DNA of 64,000 nucleotides from Sphingomonas hengshuiensis (GCF_000935025.1 NZ_CP010836.1:2542001-2606000); one strand, 5' to 3'. Positions 32,501-43,878 are shown, numbered from the stretch's first letter. Notes: a model not told the origin generated them from the letters alone. Numbers and translations are program-made.

Positions 32501-33366
32501 GGTCGGTGGACCTGAGGGCGCTGATCGACAGCATGACGGGGCTGATCGCCAGCACGTCGGGACCGCGCATCCGGCTCGTCACCGACATCGCACCCGATCT
32601 CCCGCCGGCACTGGGCGATTCCAACCAGCTCGAAATGGCGATCCTGAACCTCAGCGTGAACGCGCGCGACGCGATGCCCGAAGGCGGACAACTGACGCTG
32701 TCGGCAGCGCGCGTCGCGATCCCCGCGGGGCACCGCAGCGGGCTGGCGTCCGGCGACTATATCCGGCTCAGCGTCGCCGATACCGGGCACGGCATGGACG
32801 AAGCGACGCTGGCGCGGGCCGTCGAGCCGTTCTTCTCGACCAAGGGGGTCGGCAAGGGCACCGGGCTGGGGCTGTCGATGGTGCATGGGCTGGCATCGCA
32901 ACTGGGCGGCGCGATGCTGTTGTCGAGCAAGGTCGGGCGCGGGACCGCGGTCAAGCTGGTCCTCCCCATCGCGCAATCGGACCCCGCGCCACAGCGGCGG
33001 GTCCGGGTGGAAGCCGCCCGCACCGCGCGCGGCACCGTGCTGCTGGTCGATGACGAGGACCGCGTCCGCGCCGCGACGCGCGAGATGCTGGCCGATCTGG
33101 GGTATCGCGTCGTCGAGGCGCATGGCGCGGAGGAGGCGTTGGCCTATCTCGCACAGGCGCCCGCCGATTTCCTTGTCACCGATCATCTGATGCCCGGCAT
33201 GAACGGCACCGACCTTGCGCGCCGCGCCCGCGAATACCAGCCTGGGATCAACATCTTGATCGTGTCGGGCTATGCCGAGCTCGACGCGGTATCGCCCGAC
33301 CTGCCCCGCCTCGCCAAACCGTTCCGCCAGGACGAACTGGCCGCCACCCTCGCACGCCTGGCCTGA
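29587..33366 (+). CDS. Hybrid sensor histidine kinase with PAS and GAF domains
   Basis: A 1259-residue signalling protein with no membrane segment. Approximate order: PAS-like sensor (1-150), PAS (165-290), GAF (300-455), GAF (470-625), PAS (635-755), coiled coil, PAS (780-900), HisKA with phospho-acceptor His914 in GGVAHDFNNLL, HATPase (N-box NLSVNARDAM, G-boxes DTGHGMD and GKGTGLGLSMV), then a receiver domain with phospho-acceptor Asp1199 in LVTDHLMPGM. The ATG at 29587 is chosen because the conserved sensor region starts right after it. No separate response regulator is adjacent except the AraC protein downstream. The stimulus is unknown; a light- or redox-binding PAS cannot be assigned from sequence. 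Confidence 0.9.
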   Translation: MNTASAIEFLNGGGEMGDRIRAFDWAAHPLGQPKDWPQGLRIALRMILHAGHPMQIWWGQQRYCFYNDACRPILGSERHANALGAAAAQVWHEIWDVIGTHADQAMAGQGAAWHENQPLMLTRDGRRERSYWSYSYSLLDDPDAPGGIGGLLAVCAETTAQVLAEQRRSDEAERQRRLFEQAPGFIIITRGPDHIVEFVNDTHRAMFGSDDWVGKAIRHAAAAATSDRWFDRLDQVYETGTPFEHSGPPSYPMPASGPPDAARSYTVMYAPLRDDHGRVTGIFCEGFDVTEERHAETRHAALAELADRLRESEDPEQIAFAAAETLGRALGVSRAGYGTIDTAAETITIRRDFNQPGIRSLAGVLHFRDYGSYIDDLKAGRTVVVEDADRDPRTAANAASLKAISAHAFVNMPVTEQGGFVALLFLNHDQPRFWSALELELIRDFAERTRAAVARRQAEAALRDNAARLRFLDALGTATARAGDADAVMAITTRMLGEHLGTADCAYADVDPGEDVFTIRGDWHAEGAKSMVGRYSLAEFGAHPAATLRAGTPLIVSDTAADLGAVEARRFLELGVRATMCIPYLKEGRLTALMSVTDVRPRVWTEEELGMLRDATERSWAHIERVRAEAALRESEQRLRIAIDGARMGTWDWDLKTLQGSWSRRTAEIMGVAHVDTLTSEDGSRLVHPDDSGWLSEALAHSIATREAFSAEYRILRPDGAIRWISSRGVVRCDDSGEPARITGTVRDVTDRREAQEALNALNETLEQQVAARTAERDRMWRLSGDLFLVVGKRLDIRAVNPAAFGLLGYPPDEVLGRRFDRFLHPDDRPKLAGAVRSAASGPVRDLAARVRARDGGWRHFAWSAAPGAGEAYVIGRDVSDEVARREQLEQAQEALRQAQKMESLGQLTGGVAHDFNNLLTPILGGLDLLQRSATAERELRLIGAALESAERARVLVQRLLAFARRQPLQLRSVDLRALIDSMTGLIASTSGPRIRLVTDIAPDLPPALGDSNQLEMAILNLSVNARDAMPEGGQLTLSAARVAIPAGHRSGLASGDYIRLSVADTGHGMDEATLARAVEPFFSTKGVGKGTGLGLSMVHGLASQLGGAMLLSSKVGRGTAVKLVLPIAQSDPAPQRRVRVEAARTARGTVLLVDDEDRVRAATREMLADLGYRVVEAHGAEEALAYLAQAPADFLVTDHLMPGMNGTDLARRAREYQPGINILIVSGYAELDAVSPDLPRLAKPFRQDELAATLARLA

Positions 33367-33375
33367 GCAAAGGGG

Positions 33376-34305
33376 CTAGATCGCGGCGTCGATCGGATGC
33401 AGCGCCTGCGCCGGTTCCCCCATCACGGCGGTCCGTGCGCGCAGGATCTGGCGCAGATAGGGCGTCTGCTGCGCCATGAAGCGCCGCGGCGTGGTGCCCA
33501 GAAACTCCTCCGAATCGCGCAGGAAGTGCGACACGTCGAAATAGCCGCGCGAGATCAGGCTATAGTCCGCCGCGTCGCCCGCCGCGTACATGCGCAGCAG
33601 CGAGCGCAGGAAGCGCGCACGACGCATCAGCCGCTTCGGCGGGAACCCGAAATAGCGCAACGACAGCTGCCGCAGCCGCGGCACGCTCATCCCGACGCGG
33701 TCGGCGATGATCGCGATGTCCTCGACCGTTTCGTCGACGATCAGCGCCGACATGATGCGGATCGCGGGTTCGTCCGGATGCGGCTCGCCCAGCGTATCGA
33801 CGAAGAATGCGTCGAGGATTCCCTTGACCTCGAGCGCCATGTCGGACGCGCCGAGACGCTTGTGCAAAGCCGATGCAAGCTGCGCCGGCACCGCATCCGC
33901 CAGCGGCACGATCCGGTCGCGAAACCGGTTCGCCGGCTGGTCGATCAGCTGCGCCCACCCCAGCGCACTGACGGCCATGCCGATCGTCACGCCGCCAAAG
34001 GCTTCGACCCGGAGCGCACGGCTCGTCGGGCCGTACAGCGCGACATGCGGAGTCGGTGCGTAAATGCGGTTGCCAATGGTCACGTTGACCGGGCGTTCGT
34101 CCATGAACAGACGGATGTTGGCAGAGCCGGGCATGATCCACTCGATCGCCCCCATCACTTCGGGCCCGGCCGAATCAAGGACGTAATATTCAGTGATATA
34201 GTCCCCGACCCGCGGATCGGGCCGCTCGTAGCGCAGTGCCGTATTGAGGTCCGTCTCGAACACCGCCGGATCGACGCCGGGCATATGGGTACCGCTGGCG
34301 ATCAT
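33376..34305 (-). CDS. AraC-family transcriptional regulator
   Basis: A protein of about 309 residues whose C-terminal ~100 residues hold the two AraC helix-turn-helix units (MSVPRLRQLSLRYFGFPPKRLMRRARFLRSL and SRGYFDVSHFLRDSEEFLG). The N-terminal region likely binds a ligand; it contains the DUF6597-like stretch DYITEYYVL ... IEWIMPGS ... IRLFMDE. The start is uncertain: the frame is open to 34533, but conservation appears to begin after 34305 or 34284 and no strong ribosome site is seen. It converges on the hybrid kinase gene with nine bases between stops. Confidence 0.75.
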   Translation of the reverse strand: MIASGTHMPGVDPAVFETDLNTALRYERPDPRVGDYITEYYVLDSAGPEVMGAIEWIMPGSANIRLFMDERPVNVTIGNRIYAPTPHVALYGPTSRALRVEAFGGVTIGMAVSALGWAQLIDQPANRFRDRIVPLADAVPAQLASALHKRLGASDMALEVKGILDAFFVDTLGEPHPDEPAIRIMSALIVDETVEDIAIIADRVGMSVPRLRQLSLRYFGFPPKRLMRRARFLRSLLRMYAAGDAADYSLISRGYFDVSHFLRDSEEFLGTTPRRFMAQQTPYLRQILRARTAVMGEPAQALHPIDAAI

Positions 34306-34834
34306 GCGGCGCGGCGGATGATCGGGAGGAAAGCGGCGACCATCACGGTCGCCCATGCCATGGTCGGGAATGGCGGCACCTGGCGTCGGCGGGGAGGAAA
34401 ATACATGGTCCGGCAGAATCTGCGCTCTTGTGAAGATGCCATAGGATATCGGCCTGTTACCGACCATTGCTGTGCAACTCCAGCAATAGATTGTCGGCAA
34501 TATGGTTCCGTCTGAAACAGAGCTTTCATACAATCGCTTACCCTTGCGCCTTGCCGCGGACGCGCGATCGCATCCCGTCCTATTCTAGAGTGGTTTTGCG
34601 GCAACGCGCGGTCACCGATGTGCTTTCGCCGCCCCCCGGGCCCAGACTGTGCGCCGTGCGATGCCCGCCTTCGACATCTGCGAAGCGCCGGAAAGCACGC
34701 GATGCCCCGCAATATTGCGTCCGTAACGCCCGGTTCACGCCACCGTCATGCGCGCGCTCCACTATAAATACAGCAAACGCACTCGCGGATCGGGCGAAGG
34801 CTGTTCATCGCAAACCCCTCGGCCAAGGTCCGTC
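34306..34834. other. Long gap with no gene recognised
   Basis: About 530 bases between the AraC start and the exonuclease-like gene. The AraC frame stays open to 34533 but the extra residues look non-coding (scattered Cys/Pro, no conserved pattern). I see no RNA gene, strong hairpin or repeat. It presumably holds the two divergent promoters. Confidence 0.4.
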
Positions 34835-35395
34835 ATGCTCGTCTTTCTCGATTTCGAAGCCTCATCGCTGTCGCCGAACAGCTATCCCATCGAAGTGGGC
34901 TGGGTGTTCGAGGACGGGCGCCGCGAATCCCACCTCATCTGCCCTGCGCTCGGCTGGCACGACTGGGATGCCGCAGCCGAGGCCGTCCACCATATCCCGC
35001 GCGCCACGCTGCTGCGCGACGGCACCCCGCATGACTGGGTCGCCCGGCGGATGGTGGAGGTGCTCGCCGGGCATGACCTGCGCGCGAGCGCCCCGTCCTG
35101 GGACGGCAAGTGGCTGGGCGTGCTGCTGCATGCCGCGGGGCTGCCGCGCCACGCCTTGCGGCTGCGGGGCAGCGACGATGCCTGTGTCGAGGCGGCGGCG
35201 GCGGTGCTGTCGCACATGATCTCGCCCGAGGATCTGGGCGCGGCGGCGGGCGATTGCGTCACCTTGTTCGAACTGCGCGAGCGGCGCGGCGCCCCCGCGC
35301 ACCGCGCGCTCCCCGATGCCGAGGCCGATCTGCGGCGCTGGCAGGACGTCCGTGCCGCCGCGATCGAAATGGCCGGGCGCCTGCGCGCCTGCTGA
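34835..35395 (+). CDS. DEDD 3'-5' exonuclease-like protein
   Basis: A 186-residue protein of the DnaQ/RNase T fold. The first metal-binding motif is FLDFEASSL (residues 4-12), and the third is likely in LPDAEADLRRW, giving Asp/Glu, Asp residues expected in the family; the middle Asp is probably DGKW. It is short compared with DNA polymerase epsilon subunits and may process nucleic-acid ends. The start at 34835 is the first ATG just before the motif, with AAGG upstream; a longer frame from 34748 adds an unconserved tail. It lies 64 bases before the ABC-F gene. Confidence 0.65.
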   Translation: MLVFLDFEASSLSPNSYPIEVGWVFEDGRRESHLICPALGWHDWDAAAEAVHHIPRATLLRDGTPHDWVARRMVEVLAGHDLRASAPSWDGKWLGVLLHAAGLPRHALRLRGSDDACVEAAAAVLSHMISPEDLGAAAGDCVTLFELRERRGAPAHRALPDAEADLRRWQDVRAAAIEMAGRLRAC

Positions 35396-35459
35396 TCCGC
35401 ACGCGACGATTGCAAAGCTTGGTATTGGGTTCGCGCCGCCGCTCTGTTAGGCGCGCGCC

Positions 35460-38533
<3,074 letters not shown>

Positions 38534-38547
38534 CGCCAAAGACAGTC

Positions 38548-38626
38548 GCTGAACTTGTTTCAGCATCCAAGGCGCAACAAGCGACGGAAATGCGCGCTGG
38601 GGGTTGGATGCTGAAACAAGTTCAGC
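38548..38626. repeat. Perfect 23-bp inverted repeat next to the IS110 right end
   Basis: 38548-38570 and 38604-38626 are exact inverted copies (GCTGAACTTGTTTCAG ... and its complement) around a 33-base loop. The right arm continues outward into ACGACGG, which pairs approximately with CCGTCAT left of the IS110 element, showing that the element split this repeat. Confidence 0.85.
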
Positions 38627-38658
38627 ACGACGGGAAGTGGGAAAAGCTCCCCCCGCTC

Positions 38659-38702
38659 CATATGCGATTGCCCTGCCCGGAGGGGGAGGGGAATCGCATA
38701 TG
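38659..38702. repeat. Palindromic repeat, copy 2
   Basis: Arms CATATGCGATT (38659-38669) and AATCGCATATG (38692-38702) enclose a G+C-rich centre that shares GATTGCCCTGCCC with copy 3. It lies between the two insertion sequences. Confidence 0.75.
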
Positions 38703-38747
38703 GTGTTGGGCAAGCATAAATGCCGTCATCCCAGCGAAGGCTGGGAT

Positions 38748-39800
38748 GTGGACTCACGGTTGAAGTGCACCGGTTGAGATTTTGGAGAATGCCTCGGCGG
38801 GTGTGAGGAAGCCAAGGCATTTTCTGGGGATGTTGTTGAGCCGGTCGGCACAGGCACGGAGTTGTCTGTGGCTGACGGTGTCGAGGTCGGTTTTGCGAGG
38901 CAGGCTTCGGCGCAGTCGGCCGATGGTGTTTTCGACACCGCCCTTTTGCCATGGGGCTCGGACATCGCAGAAGAAGGTCTGGATGTCGAGGCTGTCGTGA
39001 AGGCGGTGATGTTCGGCGAACTCGGTGCCGTTGTCGAAGCTGATGGTCCTGCGCAGATCCTGGGGGATATGGCGCAGTCTGCGGGTGATCCGGCGTGCGG
39101 TCAGCTCGGCTCTGCGGTGGGGTGGCTTGTCGAGGATGGTGTAGCGTGTGTGGCGCTCGTGCAGGACGAGGACATTGTGCCCATATCGGGCGAACAGCAT
39201 ATAGTCGGCTTCCCAATGGCCCGGCTGTGCGCGATCCCGGGCTTCGAGGGGGCGTTCGCCGATCGGCCTGCGCTGTTTGATGAAGCTGGCCGGGCTTCCG
39301 CCCTGGCGGCCATAGCGGCCGCGCCTTGCCTTGCAGCGGGGCAGAAGGCGGTGCCAGTAGTCCTTCTGGGCCGAGCGATGATAGACGTATCGATAGATTG
39401 ACTCGTGGCTGACCATGGTGCGACCGTGCTCAAGCGCCAGTCGGCCGGCGATCTGTTCGGGAGAGCATCCCATCGCAAGGCCGTTCTTCACGATATCTCG
39501 CAGGTCCGGCTGGCGCGCCAGCTTGAAACGGCAGTCCCATCGTCGTCGTCTGATCGCGAGCCTATGGGCACGCCCGGGCGCATAGCCGCCGGGCCAGACC
39601 TTGGTCGGCTTGCTATTGCGCCTGAGTTCCCGACCGACCGTCGTGTGATCACGCCCGATCGCGGTGGCAATCTGTCGGCAAGATATACCGCCTTCATGAA
39701 GGCGGCATATCTCGATCCGCTCGTCGAGGCTGAGCTGCCTGTAATGTCGTCCCATCGCGCAATCACCTTAGCAGGTGGTGCACTTGTTCCGTGAGTCCGG
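38748..39800 (-). mobile_element. IS30-family insertion sequence inserted in a palindromic repeat
   Basis: Terminal inverted repeats of 22 bp (38750-38771 and 39777-39798) match except for three adjacent positions; they begin GGACTCACGG. One intact transposase fills the element. GGGAT occurs at both edges (38743-38747 and 39801-39805) and may be the target duplication. Removing 38748-39805 restores a 29-base repeat arm that pairs with 39850-39878, which supports these bounds to within a few bases. Confidence 0.85.
38754..39755 (-). CDS. IS30-family transposase
   Basis: A 333-residue DDE transposase. The N-terminal HTH region (YRQLSLDERIEICRLHEGGISCRQIATAIGR split over two helices) binds the ends. 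The catalytic triad is likely Asp in GHWEADYML, Asp in ISFDNGTEF, and Glu in WQKGGVENTIGRLR, in the standard IS30 spacing. The frame is intact from ATG to a stop four bases inside the left inverted repeat. It is transcribed towards the IS110 element. Confidence 0.95.
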   Translation of the reverse strand: MGRHYRQLSLDERIEICRLHEGGISCRQIATAIGRDHTTVGRELRRNSKPTKVWPGGYAPGRAHRLAIRRRRWDCRFKLARQPDLRDIVKNGLAMGCSPEQIAGRLALEHGRTMVSHESIYRYVYHRSAQKDYWHRLLPRCKARRGRYGRQGGSPASFIKQRRPIGERPLEARDRAQPGHWEADYMLFARYGHNVLVLHERHTRYTILDKPPHRRAELTARRITRRLRHIPQDLRRTISFDNGTEFAEHHRLHDSLDIQTFFCDVRAPWQKGGVENTIGRLRRSLPRKTDLDTVSHRQLRACADRLNNIPRKCLGFLTPAEAFSKISTGALQP

Positions 39801-39892
39801 GGGATCCATTCAGCCGCTCCGCTCGCCTCAAAAGCCCACACCGAGCACCGAATGGATCCTAACTTTCGTCAGGATGACCAGGTTTTTGCCAA

Positions 39893-39922
39893 ATGCGATT
39901 GCCCTGCCCTCCGGGGGAGGAT
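39893..39922 (+). repeat. Palindromic repeat, copy 3
   Basis: ATGCGATT followed by GCCCTGCCCTCCGGGGGAGG is the same unit as copy 1, in opposite orientation. It marks the right edge of the repeat/IS cluster before the altronate dehydratase gene. Confidence 0.75.
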
Positions 39923-39973
39923 GCCAGACGGCCCGGCCGCTGCGCAACGGCAAGGTTCCGTCGACCAGCCCCC

Positions 39974-41482
39974 CTAAACCGTAACCCCCTGCTTCCACAG
40001 CGCAATCTCGCGCTCGCCGTTCCGCTCCGACCGCGTCTCCGCACCCGATGCCACCGCCACCACCAGATCGAGCAGCCGCTCGGTCGCATCCTCCGCGCTT
40101 TCGCCCGCCAGCATCGGCCCCGCGTCGAAATCGATCCAGTTCGGCTTGCGCTCGGCCAGCCCCGTGTTCGACGCGATCTTCACCGTCGGCGCGGGGAAGC
40201 CCATCGGGGTGCCGCGGCCGGTGGTGAACAGGATCATCGTCGCCCCCGCCGCCGTCAGCGCCGTGGACGACACCGCATCATTGCCCGGCGCCTCCAGCAG
40301 CGTCAGCCCATGTTCGCGCACCCGCTCGCCATAGCGCAGCACGTCGACCACCGTCGAACGCCCCGCCTTTTGCACCGCGCCCAGCGATTTCTCGTCCAGC
40401 GTGGTGATCCCGCCCGCCTTGTTGCCTGGCGACGGGTTGTCGTAGATTGGCTGGTCGTGCGCGATGAAATAGCGTTTGAAGTCGTCGACCACGTCGCGGA
40501 TCTTGTCGAACACGGCCTCGTCGCGGGCGCGCGCCATCAATATGCGTTCGGCGCCGAAAATCTCGGGGATTTCGGTGAGCACCGGCGTCCCCCCCGCCGC
40601 CGCGACGGCATCGGCGACTCGCCCCACCAGCGGATTGGCGGTCACCCCCGAAAACCCGTCCGACCCGCCGCATTTGAGGCCGATCACCAGTTCGGACAGC
40701 GGCACGGCCTCGCGCCGGTCCTGCTCGGCGCGCGCGACCAGTTCCTCGATCATCGCCAGCCCGGTCTCATATTCGTCCGACACCATCTGCGTCGTGAACG
40801 ACCGCAGCCGATCCGGCGCGATGTCGGGCGCGGCCTCCAACAGCGCCTTCAACTGGTTGTTCTCGCACCCCAGCCCGACGACCAGCACGCCGCCGGCATT
40901 CGGGTGCTGGACCAAAGCGGCCAGCAATTCGCGGGTATGGTCCAGATCGTCGCCAAGCTGCGAGCAGCCGAACGGATGCGGAAAGGCATGGATGCCGTCC
41001 ACCCGCCCCGCAAAGCGCGCATTCGCCAGCTCCGCCAGCCGCCGCGACGTGGCGCCGACGCAGCCGACGGTGCAGAGGATCCAGATCTCGTTGCGCGTGC
41101 CGACGCGGCCATTGGCCCGGCGATAGCCCTGGAAGCTGCGCGTACCCGCGGCGGGAAGCGGATCGCCGGGCAGCGGGCGGTAGACATAGTCCTCCACCCC
41201 CTCCAGCAGCGTCGCGACATTGTGGACATGGACATGCTGCCCCGGCGCGATCGCGGACAATGCCTTGCCGATCGGCCAGCCGAACTTGATCACCTCCGCG
41301 CCCGCCGCGATGTCGCGGATCGCGACCTTATGCCCCTTGGGCACGGCGTCGCGCAGCGTCAGCGGCCCGAACGGCCCCGCCACGGTCTCGCCCGCGTTCA
41401 GGTCGCGCAGCGCCGTCGCGACGCCGTCCTTGGCGTCGACGCGGTGGATCGCAGGGGCAGTGTCTTCGAGCATCGTCGCCAT
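39974..41482 (-). CDS. uxaA: Altronate dehydratase (UxaA)
   Basis: A 502-residue dehydratase converting D-altronate to 2-keto-3-deoxy-D-gluconate in hexuronate breakdown. The N-terminal SAF-like domain (~10-95: HKVAIRDIAAGAEVIKFGWPIG) is followed by the large UxaA domain with cysteines in TVGCVGATSRR, PFGCSQLGDD, GLGCENNQ and the signature LKCGGSDGFSGVTANP. It is a stand-alone gene between the repeat cluster and hppD. It could use uronate released from plant polymers; the link to the GH67 enzyme is only by theme, since galacturonate is the usual source. Confidence 0.9.
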   Translation of the reverse strand: MATMLEDTAPAIHRVDAKDGVATALRDLNAGETVAGPFGPLTLRDAVPKGHKVAIRDIAAGAEVIKFGWPIGKALSAIAPGQHVHVHNVATLLEGVEDYVYRPLPGDPLPAAGTRSFQGYRRANGRVGTRNEIWILCTVGCVGATSRRLAELANARFAGRVDGIHAFPHPFGCSQLGDDLDHTRELLAALVQHPNAGGVLVVGLGCENNQLKALLEAAPDIAPDRLRSFTTQMVSDEYETGLAMIEELVARAEQDRREAVPLSELVIGLKCGGSDGFSGVTANPLVGRVADAVAAAGGTPVLTEIPEIFGAERILMARARDEAVFDKIRDVVDDFKRYFIAHDQPIYDNPSPGNKAGGITTLDEKSLGAVQKAGRSTVVDVLRYGERVREHGLTLLEAPGNDAVSSTALTAAGATMILFTTGRGTPMGFPAPTVKIASNTGLAERKPNWIDFDAGPMLAGESAEDATERLLDLVVAVASGAETRSERNGEREIALWKQGVTV

Positions 41483-41540
41483 CGCTTTGGGAAATCCTGT
41501 CGCTTATATGGGAAGCACTACCAGTTTGTGCATCGCCCTT

Positions 41541-41557
41541 AACCTATAAGACAGGTT
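41541..41557. promoter_or_regulatory. Inverted repeat upstream of uxaA
   Basis: AACCT and AGGTT with a 7-base spacer lie 59 bases upstream of the uxaA start, in the divergent region shared with hppD. A dimeric regulator (for example GntR-type) could bind here; this is inference from position and symmetry. Confidence 0.3.
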
Positions 41558-41612
41558 TTGGGGGTCGTCCACGAAACCCGCCCGCGTTGACGCGCGCCGC
41601 GAACCGTGCGAT

Positions 41613-41632
41613 TTAGTATCCATTGATACTAA
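41613..41632. promoter_or_regulatory. Perfect palindrome upstream of hppD
   Basis: TTAGTATC and GATACTAA flank a 4-base spacer, ending 16 bases before the hppD ATG. A TTGACG lies at 41587-41592. The site overlaps the likely -10/start region and so would suit a repressor such as a MarR- or Lrp-type protein of aromatic amino acid breakdown. No such regulator is encoded nearby. Confidence 0.55.
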
Positions 41633-41647
41633 TCAGGTGATATCCAC

Positions 41648-42691
41648 ATGGCTGCCGACCCGACCAATCCGCTGGGCCTCAACGGCTTCGAGTTCGTCGA
41701 ATTCACCTCGCCCGATCCGGAGGCGATGGCGCGGCAGTTCGAGCAGCTCGGCTTCGTGCCGACGCACCGCCACCCGTCGAAGAACGTCACCCGCTTCAAG
41801 CAGGGCCGCATCAACCTGATGCTCAATCGCGACGCCGATGGCCGCGTCGCGCAATTCCGCGGCGACCATGGCGCCTCGGCCAGCGCAATGGCGTTCCGCG
41901 TCACCGATCCGGCGGCGGCGATGGCCTGGGCGCTGGCAAACGGCGCGAAGCCGACGATCGAGGACGATACCGTGATCGAGGGGATTGGCGGCTCCTATCT
42001 CTATTTCATCCAGGACGGCACCGATCCCTATGCCGGCTGGGCCGAATTCCCCGGCTGGCGCGAGGCGGAGGCGGCGAACACTGTCGGGCTCGACCTGCTC
42101 GACCACCTCACCCACAATGTCCGCCGCGGCCAGATGCGGGTGTGGTCCGACTTCTACAAGACGCTCTTCAATTTCGAGGAGCAGAAGTATTTCGACATCA
42201 AGGGCCAGGCGACCGGGCTGTTCAGCCAGGCGATGATCGCCCCCGATCGCGCGATCCGCATCCCGCTGAACGAAAGCCAGGACGACAAGAGCCAGATCGA
42301 GGAATTCCTCCGCGAATATCAGGGCGAGGGCATCCAGCACCTCGCGCTCACGACCGCCGACATCTTCGACACGGTCGAGCGCCTCCGCGCCCGCGGCGTA
42401 CGGCTTCAGGACACGATCGAAACCTATTATGAGCTGGTCGACACGCGCGTTCCCGGGCACGGCGAGGACCTGGAACGGCTGCGCCGCAACCGCATCCTGA
42501 TCGACGGGTCGGTCGAGAGCGGCGAGGGCATCCTCCTCCAGATCTTCACCGAGAACATGTTCGGCCCGATCTTCTTCGAGATCATCCAGCGCAAGGGCAA
42601 TGAAGGCTTTGGCAACGGCAATTTCCAGGCGCTGTTCGAAAGCATCGAACTCGACCAGATCCGCCGCGGCGTGATCAAGGTCGACGCCTAG
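41648..42691 (+). CDS. hppD: 4-hydroxyphenylpyruvate dioxygenase
   Basis: A 347-residue Fe(II) dioxygenase that turns 4-hydroxyphenylpyruvate into homogentisate in tyrosine breakdown. Two vicinal-oxygen-chelate domains are present. The iron ligands are His in DHLTHNVRRGQM, His in GIQHLALTTADIF, and Glu in FFEIIQRKGN, followed by FGNGNFQALFESIE as in all HPPDs. It is alone in its direction; homogentisate dioxygenase is not in the window. Start ATG at 41648, right after the palindrome. Confidence 0.95.
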   Translation: MAADPTNPLGLNGFEFVEFTSPDPEAMARQFEQLGFVPTHRHPSKNVTRFKQGRINLMLNRDADGRVAQFRGDHGASASAMAFRVTDPAAAMAWALANGAKPTIEDDTVIEGIGGSYLYFIQDGTDPYAGWAEFPGWREAEAANTVGLDLLDHLTHNVRRGQMRVWSDFYKTLFNFEEQKYFDIKGQATGLFSQAMIAPDRAIRIPLNESQDDKSQIEEFLREYQGEGIQHLALTTADIFDTVERLRARGVRLQDTIETYYELVDTRVPGHGEDLERLRRNRILIDGSVESGEGILLQIFTENMFGPIFFEIIQRKGNEGFGNGNFQALFESIELDQIRRGVIKVDA

Positions 42692-42906
42692 CCTCTACGC
42701 TTTGGAGGGGAGAGCCGGGATCAACCCGGCCCCAGGACCTTCCTCCCGCGCGCAAAGCACAGGAGGAAGCCGCAGGGGGATGAGGGGATGCCGGTGTGCC
42801 TCCCCTCATCCGACCGCGCCGGACGGTTGGTGCGATCAAGCGCGGGGTCCCGCAATGTGGGATGTAGAACCCTAAACTTCCTAAACTTAGCCCAGCACCT
42901 TCGGCG

Positions 42907-43878
42907 CTATTCCGCCGCCTGCGCCACCGTCTCGAAATCGGCTTCGGCCAGGAATCGCTCGGCGTCGAGCGCGGCCATGCAGCCGGTGCCGGCGGCGGTG
43001 ATCGCCTGGCGGTAATGCTTGTCCATCACGTCGCCGCACGCGAACACGCCGGGCACGCTGGTCCGCGTCGTACCCTTCTCGACCGCGATATAGCCGTCCT
43101 CGTCCAGGTCGATATGCCCGCGGAACAGTTCGGTCGCCGGATGGTGCCCGATCGCGACGAAGCCGCCATCGACCTCCAGCGTCGACAGCTCGCCCGTCAC
43201 CGTGTCCTTCAACTCGATGCCCACCAGCCCGGCCATCCCGCCGCCGTCGATGAAGCGCTCGACGGCCTTGTTCCACAACACATTGATGCGCGGATTGGCA
43301 TGGAGCCGCTCCTGCAGAATCTTCTCGGCGCGCAGTGTGTCGCGGCGGTGGATCAGCGTGACTTCATGGCTGTGGTTGGTGAGGTACAGCGCTTCCTCGA
43401 CGGCGGTGTTGCCCCCGCCGATCACCGCGACCTTCTTGCCGCGGAAGAAGAACCCGTCGCAGGTGGCGCAGGCGCTGACGCCCTTGCCCTTCAGCAGTTC
43501 CTCCGATTCGAGCCCCAGCCAGCGCGCCTGCGCGCCCGTCGCGATCACCAGCACGTCGCCCGAATAGACGGTGCCGCTGTCGCCCACCATGCGGAAGGGG
43601 CGGCGCGACACATCGACCTCGACGATCGAATCCCACATCATCTGCGCGCCGACATGCTCGGCCTGGGCCTGCATCTCCTGCATCAGCCACGGCCCCTGGA
43701 TGACTTCGCGGAAGCCGGGGTAATTCTCGACGTCGGTCGTGGTTGTCAGCTGGCCGCCGGGCTGGATGCCCTGGACGACGATCGGCGCCATCCCGGCCCG
43801 CGCCCCGTAAATGGCGGCGGACAGCCCGGCGGGGCCGGAGCCGAGGATCAACATGCGCGTCGAATGGGTGGCGGTCAT
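42907..43878 (-). CDS. trxB: Thioredoxin reductase
   Basis: A 323-residue flavoenzyme that reduces thioredoxin with NADPH. FAD motif GSGPAGLSAAIYGARAG, redox pair in SACATCDGFF, NADPH motif GGGNTAVEEALYL with HRRDTLRA, and the second FAD segment VFACGDVMD are all intact. The start at 43878 has GGAAAG upstream; an upstream extension to 43962 is Cys-rich and not conserved. It is monocistronic in appearance. The 215-bp gap to hppD holds an inverted repeat of ATGAGGGG/CCCCTCAT but no gene. Confidence 0.95.
   Translation of the reverse strand: MTATHSTRMLILGSGPAGLSAAIYGARAGMAPIVVQGIQPGGQLTTTTDVENYPGFREVIQGPWLMQEMQAQAEHVGAQMMWDSIVEVDVSRRPFRMVGDSGTVYSGDVLVIATGAQARWLGLESEELLKGKGVSACATCDGFFFRGKKVAVIGGGNTAVEEALYLTNHSHEVTLIHRRDTLRAEKILQERLHANPRINVLWNKAVERFIDGGGMAGLVGIELKDTVTGELSTLEVDGGFVAIGHHPATELFRGHIDLDEDGYIAVEKGTTRTSVPGVFACGDVMDKHYRQAITAAGTGCMAALDAERFLAEADFETVAQAAE

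Larger units (their letters stand above)
38725..39878. repeat. Palindromic repeat split by the IS30 element
   Basis: The left arm is 38725-38747 plus 39806-39811 after removing the element; the right arm is 39850-39878. Both start GTCATCC and end GGATCCATTC when read inward, with a less conserved 12-base middle. The left part contains its own hairpin (ATCCCAGC / GCTGGGAT, 38728-38747). Confidence 0.8.

Noticed and set aside
42730..42805. Inverted repeat ATGAGGGG/CCCCTCAT between hppD and trxB as a new RNA element
   Set aside because: Short, no conserved flanks seen elsewhere; more likely a terminator for the convergent genes.
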